Positions 37,709-48,929 of a DNA stretch of 64,000 nt are shown here, one piece after another. The notes under the pieces were generated by a model, which worked only from the letters and a program-made list of their open reading frames with translations, did not search any database and was not told the origin of the DNA. The DNA lies in assembly GCA_013339895.1 (NCBI GenBank), contig JABACO010000010.1, positions 826,511-890,510 on the forward strand, read 5' to 3'. The position numbers and the translations under genes were made by a program. The DNA is from Ephydatia muelleri. Taxonomy: Eukaryota > Porifera > Demospongiae > Spongillida > Spongillidae. Within the stretch, counting starts at the first letter, position 1, and each line of letters opens with the position of its first letter.

Positions 37709-39529
37709 TGCCGATACAGCTCCGTAGGTATCGATCATGACGCTCTGTGTATATAGCATGTAGTCACGAGTGTGTGCTTTAAAAAGGTGTAAACAGTCGC
37801 GTTCGTTGTATGTGCACTATTGGCTGAGATAAGATAAGTGGCATTACGTTAATTGTCTCGTTATGAGAGTGTTTGGTGTTTGGTGGTTCGGAAGAGTTTT
37901 ACAGAAACAGGTTGCACCCGCATAATTCAAACATTGGATGAAAGTGCGCTCGTTATTTAAGGCGCAATATGGCGCGCACCTATTGGAATTCTATAAGATT
38001 ATTAACATGCATGAGAGCGTAATGTAGAAGATTTGAAGACATGGTGGTCGCATCCGTCGTTTATGCTATAATTCTAAATACAGCACGATAATTGTGGTAG
38101 ATTGTTTCAACCAAGCATGCATGCTCAGACCAGTTTTTTTTACAGCTCTTAACCTTTAGGCTTTAGGTATACTGGAAATTCGTTGTCAGGGGAAAATAAG
38201 AACACAATGTTTATAAGTACAACGAACTATTGAGGAAATGAGCATTTGCAATCAAAATGATGCTTTAGTACATACCCAGCTTTCATTTTGTAAACTGTGC
38301 ACTGAGAACTAGCCAGCCAGCTGACAGCATTGGTCAAACCAGAATATTTTAAAAGTTGTGCGTAACATTGGAATGACACCACTACACACACACAAACACA
38401 TCCAAAAGCTCTGTGAATGGAAAAATTCCCATGCATGAGGGGATACGAAGTGTTTTTGTCTAACTGTATACACTTATCGACTCACTCGCAGTCTGCCTTC
38501 AAGAACGGGTGGCATACAATTGTAGACGTGGGATGGGCATCGACAGTAATCACTATGTAGGTATGCAATGACCCTCCTACGAAGTGTGGCATAAATGATT
38601 GCATAACACATATATCTCTCCTCATACACTAACATAGCTGGAGTGATCCTTAGGGTGTAAGCGGAAGGCCCTTAGGGTGGAGGAGCCAAAGGCCCCTTAA
38701 AGTGAGAGCCAAAGGCACCTTAGGGTTTAGGGTTACAAGTGAAGTCGAACGATGACTCATTAGGTTCAGCGTTAGTCCTACAATTCCGACTCCATTGTCA
38801 AATCACATCGGTCCAACATATTTTAACCTAATTTGTCCGCTTCGCAGATAGGCGCCTTCAGTGCCATACTTGGCATCTTCGACACTAGGTAAAGAAAACA
38901 CCTTAATAGACCAAACTGGACCACCAGTTACACTAGATGATTTGTGATGTCTGAGCAAACTTGTGTCCATTGCATTCAAAATTCATCTCACTGCCAAACT
39001 GAATCGCCATACAGTGTGCTTGCTTTTAGTAGATGATCGATTTAGATGGCTGACAGCTGCTTGAAAAAGCCACCATTCCTGAAGTCTGCATCTGATTAAA
39101 TTGCCTACTATTACTCTTAACTATCATCTGCTCCAAAAGTCTGTAGCAGATAGCTGGTGCATTTGATGTTAGTTCCAAATGGTCCGTAGAAGAAACACAA
39201 GACCTGTTGCCTTTGATATTAGCTCCAAATGGTCTGTAGAAGGAATATAAGACTGGTTCCTTTTATGTTAGTACCAGACGATCTGACATTTAATACACTA
39301 GCTCCACACTGACAATGCAATGCATACAAACCTGTAACATTTAATATGTTCAGGATTGTCATTGAAACAGCATTTTTCAGAAGCCACACACAGAAATCAA
39401 GTGCTGGAGCACCATGTGATGAGTAACAAAGACATCCCATATTATAATTCTATGTAGAGATCACATGACACATCAAGCATGGAGGGTTGAATCACATGAA
39501 CACCCTGTCACATGTGTACATGTGTACTG

Positions 39530-39655
39530 TGCAAGGGATCACATGATACACCACACAAGGGATCACATGATACACTACGCAAGGGATCACATGATACACC
39601 ATGCCAGGGATCACATGATACCCCATGCAAGGGATCACATGATACACCATGTGGG
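39530..39655 (+). repeat. 24-bp minisatellite, ~5 units
   Basis: Units GGGATCACATGATACACCAC + GCAA with variants. The 24-bp length keeps the frame open as RDHMIHHA repeats. Expansion intermediate between 17760 (one unit) and 45865 (about twelve). Confidence 0.93.
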
Positions 39656-40909
39656 ATGCCACTGTAGCGATCACATGGACACATTGTATAGGGCAAAGAG
39701 AATGGTAGGACCTAACGTGATGAGACGAATACCTAACAGAGAGAATTTGCCTTAGTTGGTACAAAAGAAGATACATGTATCTGGCCCCCAGGGATTTCTG
39801 TCCATCAATAACACAAAAATGAACACACCATGTGTCTGCAAAACATAATTGCGCTGTTTCAGAAATTTAAAATGAATTTGGCTTCTTTCCAATACTTTCT
39901 AGATGTCCAGAATCTATTAGCTTTGCAATGTGGTATGTTGTCAATCACAATATGGCATAAGACATCCGACGCATATCAAAACGGTTGCCGCAAACATCTA
40001 ACATAGACACGCCTAATGTACTAAGCCCCATATGAGGCTTGTAACCGCTAGGTGGCATCGAACCTTAAAAGGAGTCGAATGGTGGCAGAAAATGTTTTGG
40101 AGACTTTTAATAGTCGAGAGGATTAAAAGAAGAAAGGAATGTCTATATCAATCGAAAATAACTGACGGCTTTAACCTAACGCATGATATGAATGCCTTAG
40201 AGGGACAAAAACACAAGAACAGCCTGTAGTAAACACATTATCGCACACATGCATGCAAACGTGTGAGGCAAAACTCCAATAGTCAGCAACCGTGGCGTAA
40301 TTGGCTTACTAGTCTCATGTTCCTTCAACACGCTACAGGAAATTTCTTCTTGCCAGTCGGTGCGGTCGATGTGTTGGCCATGTGTTACGTAAGGTGGTTG
40401 GATCACGTGCCCGATAGGATCTTAAGGCGGATGGACTGTTATATAATGGATGAAATATATCCTTACTTTTGAAATTTCGAGTCGAGAGGTTCTAGGCTCG
40501 GTGAACTGCTTTTATTTAGATAAGAGTATGAGTCAGTTTATAGCTACTAGGATCAGTGAAATTCAAATAGAAGACACGTTGTAGTCCATAAAACTTCCTA
40601 TCTCGTTAACCTTTCAGTAACGAGAACTGAGAAGTGAAGCACGCCGGGTATGTATAAACCACCTAGCAACATCTCAGACTGTCGTGCACTGGACTGGGAT
40701 CGGGTGTTTTTGGGGACGGTACAGAGTTAATAGTCATTTGCGCTAGCGTGTCGTTCGCGTTTGAGCTAGTCACTCTCTCTGTTTTACCTAGTAAAGTCAT
40801 AGTCACCAGGATCATCTTGTATTTCCTCGTTCGTATCACTCCGTTCTTGTATCTGCCTGCTGATTTTGTTTCCCAATCGAAGCTTGCGATTTGTATACAA
40901 GACGTAGGT

Positions 40910-41365
40910 GAGTGATGTTGTGTTATGCCTCAGTAGTAATTTAGGTAAAGATGTCAATAATTTAGGTAGTTAGGTGAAGAGGTCAGTAAATTAGTTGAAG
41001 ATGTCAGTAAAAGGTCAGTACTTTAATTGAAAAGGTCACCATTTAGGTGAAGTACAGTCTTATCGTAAACTGTGCACAATTAATAACTGGCTTTATAAGA
41101 ATGCAGTACGTGCGAACGTATCTATATCAAAGATATCTTTACATGATTCTGTAAAGTGTAATTAGAGTAGAGTGGTCCTTCACAAACACACGTAAAGATT
41201 CCCTTAAAACAGAGAAAGACTGGCAGTAAAGCACTTAACAAAAGCATAATAACAATCAGTGCAGGGACAAAGAAATCCATTCGCATTCACCTATAGCACC
41301 TTTCTTTCACATCATATCAAGCCAGGAAAACACCACACACATCTTGGGAGAAGTCATATCCCAAC
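40910..41365 (+). repeat. Fragment of the talin-copy 3' region (third copy)
   Basis: Matches 28890-29500 and the inverse of 330-1470. It contains a few diverged 29-bp minisatellite units and the first ~60 bp of the distal F3 exon (IISSQENTTHILGEVISQL), then breaks off at about 41363. This is a truncated copy. Confidence 0.75.
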
Positions 41366-41369
41366 TCAA

Positions 41370-42415
41370 CTATCACTGATATTCGGTTCAAACTACACCC
41401 CTTCATTACGTATTACAACGCGACACGGAATTGTTATCCCGTTTGGTGTAGATTACGGAGAATACTAATTGGGGAGCTAATACAAAAATCAAATCATTGA
41501 CACAAGGTTAGGTGACCAGTCAGGCGTTTCATTGAAAATGAACAGTAGGTCTCGTCCCCCCAATTTTACCTACGGGACGAGTAAATGGACCCTCATTACA
41601 GCATGGCATTGGAATGTGGCGTATCTTTTGTAAGCAGTTCAAGATAAGCGCAGTACAGGTAAGTATTTAGCACCCTTCGAGGACTAAAATGACATAAACG
41701 TTACTTTTTGTATGCTAATATACGGCATGATACGTGCCCGAGCACTCCATTTAGAGTGGTTGGTTTCACAAAGCTTTTTTTCGTTAATTTGCCTGGCACG
41801 AGTTAAAAAAACATGTATAAACGTATACAAGAGTGCTGGGTGTATCTGATTTGGTTGTCGTTGTTAGCAGACTTATTTTCTGTGAGTCGTACCAAGGCGC
41901 TGAATACGACCAATTACTGCGGTTTGATGTTAGCAATACGTATGTACTGTAGAAGCACACTTCAAAAACGGGTTATGGACTACTGCCAGTAAAAGTGTAC
42001 TAAATAAAAATAATTGGACAACAACATTGGAGTCTTAATTGCATCACTGTGGCAGTAAACTAGTACCTTTATCAATTGTGCAGATGTAAGTGTTCAATTT
42101 ATTTAAAATCAGCAATCAAATCCATGCATGCTGTAAGTAATTTTAACAAGTTCTATTCCTTTTGTTTTCTCTTCTGGCTCTTACTTGTGACCTTAGGGCA
42201 TTTATATTTAGACACACACTCAGGTAGTGCTATTTGAAGAGGCACTTTAGCCGCTCCACTTTATTGGCATATGTCCTGTACAGCTTAATAAATGGGCATG
42301 TATGGCTTCAGTGCCTTTTTCACCCATTAACCCTAATCTAGAGTTGTATGCTTCCATCCTCTCGTTGATGTGGATTTCTAAGATGTGCATTTTCACCATC
42401 CTCTTTATTCCGGAA
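41370..42415. other. No gene recognised
   Basis: No frame over about 70 codons and no recognisable repeat family apart from short shared words. AT-rich. Confidence 0.5.
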
Positions 42416-42420
42416 CTAGG

Positions 42421-42887
42421 GATAGGGGGTCAAGGGATGTTTAAGAAACACTATTTAAAGCTAGTGTGTATTCCTATGTGTTTGGAGTGGAAATAAAGTA
42501 ATTGTCAGTTACATAGAATCGTATTACACACAGCACAAAAGTACTCACTATAAAAAATTATTTTACAGCATCTCCTGCAATCAAATGATTCAGAAGGTCA
42601 ATATAGGTCTGAATTAGAGTTACATACCAAGTGTGGTCTTTTCTTCTTCAGATACACAGTTCTTATTGTACAGGTTGTGGCACTGAGAAAATAATGAAAA
42701 GGCTTTCATGTATTTTGCACAAAAAAGTTGCTTCCTCAACCAGTTGTAGTGAGTACTTTTGTGCTGTGTGTAATACGATTCTATGCAACTGACAATTACT
42801 TTATTTCCACTCCAAACACATACATACATATAGGAATACACACTAGCTTTAAATAGTGTTTCTTAAACATCCCTTGACCCGCTATCC
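42421..42887. repeat. Inverted repeat (~135-bp arms) enclosing a RAG1-like exon
   Basis: 42421-42550 and 42747-42887 are inverse copies (GTGTTTGGAGTGGAAATAAAG and its complement). The ~195-bp spacer contains the minus-strand exon YMKAFSLFSQCHNLYNKNCV of relic R2. It forms a hairpin with a coding loop. Confidence 0.85.
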
Positions 42888-44300
42888 CACAGGTGCAGTA
42901 CTATGACAGGAAGTTCAGTTGGAATTAGTATTCATCCTCCGCAAAGGGTTTAAGGGTCTATTCAGAGCCTTGCTTCTATCACATTATACTGTGTTTACCA
43001 GGAATGTGCACAATGCATGTGTGTGTGGAACCAATTTTGAAGTTTATATTTTGTACATGTAAAACACAAAGAGCTAGATTTTTTACTTACACATACCTAT
43101 AACATCTTGTTTACATGGTTATCAACAATGCTCCTCCATGTTATTGCTGATGTTGCACATTGAGAATCTGGAGAGCAGTTTCTACACCATTCACAAATGG
43201 TTCTTCAGACACTGCAAAGCCCTTTTGTAACTTTTATTTGCATCAGATACTAACTGTTCCTACATGTAGATCCCATGCATTTGGCATGATGTATTGTCAG
43301 CCATCAAGTAACTTACCAACTTGGCTATTTGGCTGCTGTAGTTTGCATCGTCTTCTATTAAATTAGACAGATAAGGAATACTCTCTCCCACAATTATTGC
43401 TGAATAGTTGAACAAATCCTTCAGACTGCAGTATTCTTGTCGTAACACGTCCAGTTGATCTATGTATGCAGTTAGTTCCCTCACTGCAGTTGCATATTCT
43501 TCATAGGATGCTGCGGTTAGCTCTGCATCTGTTGACAACTGCAATGCAAGCTTTAAATCCAACAGCAAGTAGAGTTTGTAGAAGATCCCCATTGATATGA
43601 ATAGTGCTGGAAGGCAGACCTTTGTTGGAACATGCATTGATCCATTGATCAAACATAATATTGTTCTGATTATTTACCTGGTTTAGTGGAATAGGGAACA
43701 AAGGTTCTCCCTTACAGTTATTAAAGAATTTCACTTTCTCATTATCCCCTCCAGATGCTATAAATCCTTTGTAGTCATCATACATCGACTCCACTGTCTG
43801 AGCAGGAATAGGGCCCTCTCAAGCTACAACTTCCTTCAAGGTCATCAAGTCATGATGGTTTCTCTAAACTATCTATGATCAAGTGTCACCAAGCACCATA
43901 AACACGGCTGCTTTCCTATGTTAAGGTGTGTAACATGTATTGAATTTGTCAACTTAAAAATGCTTTTAACATACCACTTGCGCCTGACAATCCATATAGT
44001 GCACTTAAAAACTCGTAGTCTCCTGAAAGTATAGCACTCTAATGTTGTAACCACTGTAAAATTTTAAAGTGACGGGCAAAACAATATTATACTTGGTTAG
44101 GGTCACTCACTTCCATGGTGATGCTGCTAAATTCACCACTTCCTCCTTGTATCTGTCAAGGGCTATATGGAAGTTGGCTATGGTGCCCTGTGCTTCAAAA
44201 CATGCAAACACACAAGTGCTGTGGATGGAGTTTGTTGTGAGTGGTTCCTTTCTATTGCACACAACCTTTGGAGGAGCAGTGGTGTTTACGTGACGAAGCA
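42560..44300 (-). pseudogene. RAG1-like transposase relic R2 (core and C-terminal region)
   Basis: Minus-strand pieces: 44290-44117 (NSIHSTCVFACFEAQG, NFHIALDRYKEEVVNLAASPWK; the first Asp block upstream is no longer recognisable), 44022-43975 (DYEFLSALYGLSGASG, second Asp block intact), 43915-43866 (KQPCLWC, zinc pair, then TAG), about 43800-43683 (YDDYKGFIASGGDNEKVKFF), 43622-43300 (LPALFISMGIFYKLYLLLDL) and 42720-42620 (KAFSLFSQCHNLYNKNCV). Exon junctions match those of R4 where both are visible. Immediately upstream on minus (44600-44400), an FCKSCRLAMSKAKE...VKPYDW segment may be a zinc-binding N-terminal remnant. Stops and lost motifs make it inactive. Confidence 0.75.
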
Positions 44301-44829
44301 AGGTGATACCTGGTTGTCACTCCGGTTTCTGTACATCCTTTAATTGGATCCTGGGTTCCTGTATATGTGTTTATGTATGTGTGATTAAACGTATGAGGTC
44401 ATGTGATATGTTTACCTTGCATGTACTGGCACAGAGACCAGTCGTATGGCTTTACCATATACTTGTATGGAACCTTCTTGGCTGCTGCTTCTTTTGCCTT
44501 GGACATGGCAAGTCTACATGATTTGCAGAAATTAGCGAGAAAGTCAGACAGTGTCGTTGCTGGTGTCATTTCAAAGCATGTTCTAAGTTCCACAGAGAAA
44601 GTCTAGATTGCCTCGAGGAGATTTTTTCAACAACCTGTGTCCTGCAGTATCTCTGCACTTGACATCGATAAATTTCCATTGCCTTCGATCGAAGCACGTG
44701 ATATCGCTTTTCATGATTATCTAGCCCAAGGTAAAGGGTTTTTGTTCTCGCTTCAGAAAATAAGTCTGCGCATAAGCTAGGCATGTTTACAATGGGCAAA
44801 GATCCGTCTTTACAAAAAGGTGCATCTCA

Positions 44830-45250
44830 CACCCTATTGCCAGGCAATTTCTCAAGAAATATTTGTTGCCGTTCGAGTGCTTCAGGAATGCCAAAATAAA
44901 AATAAAGAAACCGTGAGATGCGCGACTTTAGTGGGCTAAGAAAGAACATCCCTCAATAGTGTGCGTTGACGTTTTTAAGTGCCGAACAGAATATAGAACT
45001 GCTTAAAAATTTTATGGTAAACGCATCTTCACAAAATAGGGCTTAGAACATTAACCACATTTTAATGAGCTCCTAAGGGATTTGTACCGTAATATACATA
45101 CGTTTTCTAATTAACAACCTAATGTCCATCACGAAATAGCCGTGGAGTCGACTCAAGTAACAACGTTAAATGATAATTAATAACATATAACCTAAAATAA
45201 TGGCATTGCGTAATCGTCTAATATTTATTTTTGGGCACATTTTCACGGAT
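44830..45250. other. No gene recognised
   Basis: AT-rich spacer without a convincing frame or repeat match. Confidence 0.5.
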
Positions 45251-47500
45251 TACAATTATACAAAGTTATAAAATTGATATATATATATATTTTTTGGAAA
45301 AGCCACCACCATTCAAGAAGTCTGCATCTGATTAAATTGATATTAGCTCCAAATAGTCTGTAGAGGGCTGATGTTAGTGCCAGACTGAAATCTAGCTCCA
45401 CACTGACAAAAGACCCAGAGATGCTGAGCTTGGTAAACACACGATCTTACTCACATCACATCTACTACAGAAAAAGCCAAATTATAGATAATTAATTACC
45501 TTTTGTACATTACACATGTATGACACTGGGCATGACAAGAAAAGAAATGTCTATTTTTGTGAAGTGTAATTGTTCTGGTTTGGATATGCTAAAAACATGC
45601 ACATCATTGACCTGAACCATTTCAATGTCATCAAATAGATTTGTACAGCAAATGCAATGGGTATAAACCTGTAACACTGGAATATGTTCAGGATTGTCAT
45701 TGAAACTGCATTTTTCAGAAGCCACACACAGAAATAAAGTGCTGGAGCACCATGTGATGAGTAACAAAGACACCCCATATTATAATTCTATGCGGGGACC
45801 ACATGACACATCATGCATGGAGGGATGAATCACATGAACACTCTGTCACATGTGCACCATGCAAGGGATCACATGATACATCACACAGGGGATCACATGA
45901 TTCACCACGAAAGGGATCACGTGCTACACCATGCAAGGATCACATGATACACCATGCGAGGGATCACATGATACACCACGCAAGAGATCACATGATACAC
46001 CACGCAAGAGATCACATGATACACCACGCAAGGGATCACATGATACACCGCACGAGGGATCACATGATACACCATGCAAGGGATCACATGATACACCACG
46101 CAAGGGATCACATGATACACCATGCAAGGGATCACATGATACACATGCAGGGACTATGTGCTACACCATGTGGGAACCCCTGTAGTGATCACATGAGCAT
46201 ATTGCAAGGACTACATCAATACCACATAGGGCAATGAGAATGCTATGACCAAACGTGATGATATGAATACCTAACAAGGAGAATTTGCCTTATAGAGGGT
46301 ACAAACGAGGATAGGCCCCCCAGGGATTTCTCAGCGTCCATAAATCACACAAAATTAAGCACACCATGTGAACATATAACTTAATTGAGGTTGTTTCAGG
46401 CATTTAAAATGCGGGTCTTTCTACTACTTTTCTCGTTGTCCATAATGTATTAGTGCAATGTGGCTATGCTGTCAACATCAAAATGACACAAGACATCCTG
46501 CGCATATCAAACGGACGCCGCAAATATTAAACATAGATACTCACATATACACGCTTAACGTATACTAAGCCCAGTATGAGGCTTGTAACCGCTAGCTGGC
46601 ATGAACCTTAAAAGGAGACGAATGGTGGCATAAAATGTTTTGGAGACTTTTAATAGTCGAAAGAAGAAAGGAATATCTTTAGCAATGGAAAATATATACT
46701 GACCGAATACCTAACGAGGAGAAATTACCTTAGAGGGACAAGAACACGAGAACAGCCTGTAAACACATTATCGCACACATGCTTGCAAACGTGTGAGGCA
46801 AAACTCCAATAGTCAGCAACCGTGGCGTAATTGGCTTACTAGTCTCATTTTCCTTCAATAAGCTACAGGAAATTTCTTCTTGCCAGTCGGTGCGGTCGAT
46901 GTGTTGGCCATGTGTTACGTAAGGTGGTTGGATCACGTGTCCGATAGGATCGTAAGGCGGATGGACTGTTATACATGTATAACAGATGAAGTATATCCTG
47001 AATTTTGAAATTTCAAGTCGAAATGTAATGGGGGTTCTAGGCTCGGTGAACTGTGAGTCAGTTTAGCTACTGTTATCAGTGAAATTCAATACATGCACCG
47101 TAGAAGAAGCGTTGTAGCTCATTAAACTTCCTATCTTCTTAAGCTTTCGGTAACAAGAACTGAAGAAGCCAAGCACGCCGGGTATGTATAAAAATACCTA
47201 GCAATATCTCAATCTGTCGTGCACTGGACTGGGATCAGGTGTTTATGGGGACGGTATAGAGTTTAATAGTCATTCCGTCATCGCGCTAGTCACTCTCTCT
47301 GCTTTACCTAGTAAAGTCGTGGCCACCAGGGTCATTTTGTATTGCTTCGTTTGTATCACTGATTTTCGATTCAAACTACACGCCTTCAACTTTGTCCGGT
47401 TGCTTAGTATTACAACGCAACGCGGAATTGTTTGGTGTAGATTACGGAGTACACCAAACCATTCATTCAAGATTAAGTGACCACTCAGATTCAAGTAGCA
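45250..47500 (+). repeat. Third copy of the mosaic's 3' part
   Basis: Shares blocks with 17230-18110 and 39120-40900, including the GACACTGGGCATGACA block, the 24-bp minisatellite, the block with CTCCAATAGTCAGCAACCG and the block GCACTGGACTGGGATC. No coding capacity recognised. This is a dispersed repeat with variable internal tandem arrays. Confidence 0.8.
45862..46150 (+). repeat. 24-bp minisatellite, ~12 units
   Basis: Tandem GGGATCACATGATACACCAC + GCAA units, including ACGCAAGA and GCACGAG variants. Unit length divisible by three leaves RDHMIHHA and VYHVIPCM frames open on both strands; these are artefacts. There are no unique spacers, so it is not a CRISPR array. Confidence 0.95.
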
Positions 47501-47939
47501 ACATGCAAAATACACAATTTCATCATTGGTAAGTCTTTCTTGTAATGGGATGTTACTTTTTTGTATCCAGTAAGAGTCCAAGCTTTCTTGCATTATTTTC
47601 TATACAGGAGGTGGTACCCTGACAAAGCTAAACATCCCATCAGTAAAATCACAGCCACTCAGTTACAAGTGAGAGTAGGAACCACACCACGCGCAGGCAC
47701 TTCCATTCCAGTAGAGAATTGTGTGCTTTTCACTCCAAGCGAGTCATGACCACTATTCCCACTGTACATAAGGCCATGCAAACTTGATTAGTAGTTTCTT
47801 GTCCGCCTGTTTTCAAGAAAGAATACGGGCGGGCGGTAATTATTCATTATTCATTATTGTTCATTGTTTTATATTGGATACTATAGCTAGCTAGCTAGAC
47901 GTTTTAGTAAAGAAATACGATTTCAAAAACACATGCATG

Positions 47940-48463
47940 AACAAAACATTAATGACCAGTCATCGAAACGGCAGTAGACTTCCTTCTTTTGATATGCTCC
48001 TTCGTTTGGCTGCACACAGAACACATGGGGTAAGAAGACTCTGAGACTTTCACTAAGTCGGCTGTCCCATCCCTTACTCTCAAAAAAGAAAACAAGATCA
48101 TTGAACAACTTGTCCTTCTTGTTTCTTTCCTGGATTTTTAATGGTAGCGTTGCCTTTTCTGTGAAGCAAACAAAACCTCAAACGCATTGGGAAGTGTTGA
48201 AGAAGCTGAGGCTGATTGAGCGTCTTCACGAACCAAGGCCAAGGTCTGTGACACGATGAACTTAACATGCTGACCAAACACTGCGCAAACATCGTCGATG
48301 TTGAGCTGCTCATCCGCAATGCTTCACGAATCCTTCGTAAGGCCAATATGAACCTTATCTAGGGATGATGTGACAGTTCTTCATCGACAACAAGACGAGG
48401 ATGAGCTCCGGCGACAATAGTGAAGAAAACGTCAGATCCGTCTCCACTTGAATGACTGTCCAT
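47940..48463 (-). pseudogene. Frameshifted coding relic of unknown family
   Basis: Starting at the ATG at 48463 the frames give MDSHSSGDGSDVFFTIVAGA, then HPRLVVDEELSHHP, then in a shifted frame DKVHIGLTKDS, IADEQLNIDDVCAVFGQH, VKFIVSQTLALVREDAQ, TLPNAFEVLFASQKR, and in a third frame RNKKDKLFNDLVFFFESKG. These read as one protein broken by at least two frameshifts and a stop. Composition is that of a normal soluble protein. I do not recognise a named domain. It may be a member of a repeated gene family. Confidence 0.5.
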
Positions 48464-48773
48464 GGTATATGGGTCTTGTAGGCCCCTGTCGCGGTCAAAT
48501 TTATAAGCGACATATGTTCTATTGTTATTGTCACGTGATAATTGAAAAATAAAATAATGAAGTTTGGTGCGGGGCTCCAAAAAAGTATGCGGGCGGGGAC
48601 GAGAAACTAATAATCAATTTTGCATGGCCTAATCAACGGGAAGAACTCCCGACATGGCAATCTTCTTAGCACGATTCGTTTCCTCAAGTGCTCTAGCATT
48701 TTGACCAAAACAAACTATACACGTCAAAAACGTATGAGAAAATGTTTACTTAATCATCACGAAATGATATGCC

Positions 48774-48921
48774 GGGATCAATGCAGCGAAAAGGGACCTA
48801 GATAACGCAGGTTTTCAAGATTTCATAGATATTCTAGAAGTCTGAAACTGACACAGCGAATCTTACGCACTGAGAATCGGATAGGGAATATGCGTTAGGT
48901 CCCTTTCGCGACAACGATTCC
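48774..48921. mobile_element. MITE (GCGAAAAGGGACCTA family), short copy
   Basis: Left end GGGATCAATGCAGCGAAAAG + GGACCTA, right end TAGGTCCCTTTCGCGACAA + CGATTCC, inverted. Interior shares CACTGAGAATCGGA with the copies at 56089 and 59475. Confidence 0.7.
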
Positions 48922-48929
48922 ATATATCA

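Larger units (their letters stand above)
34410..37930. mobile_element. Inverted-repeat element carrying the small ORF twice, copy 2
   Basis: Left end near 34410-34500 and right end near 37855-37925 are inverse copies of each other. The small ORF lies in each arm, minus at 34680-35084 and plus at 37346-37708. Both ORFs are uninterrupted here, unlike in copy 1. No transposase is visible between them. Confidence 0.6.
32880..40900 (+). repeat. Long direct repeat mosaic, copy 2
   Basis: Collinear with 10785-18170. It lacks the G-tract insertion of copy 1, has longer TG runs (35445-35681, 37107-37231), and a unique segment at 36340-36920. Its two small-ORF copies are the intact ones. The 3' part contains the 24-bp minisatellite (39535-39650). 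Confidence 0.85.

Noticed and set aside
45862-46150. Regularly spaced repeats resembling a CRISPR array
   Set aside because: Units are directly abutting 24-bp tandem copies with no unique spacers, in a eukaryotic repeat background.
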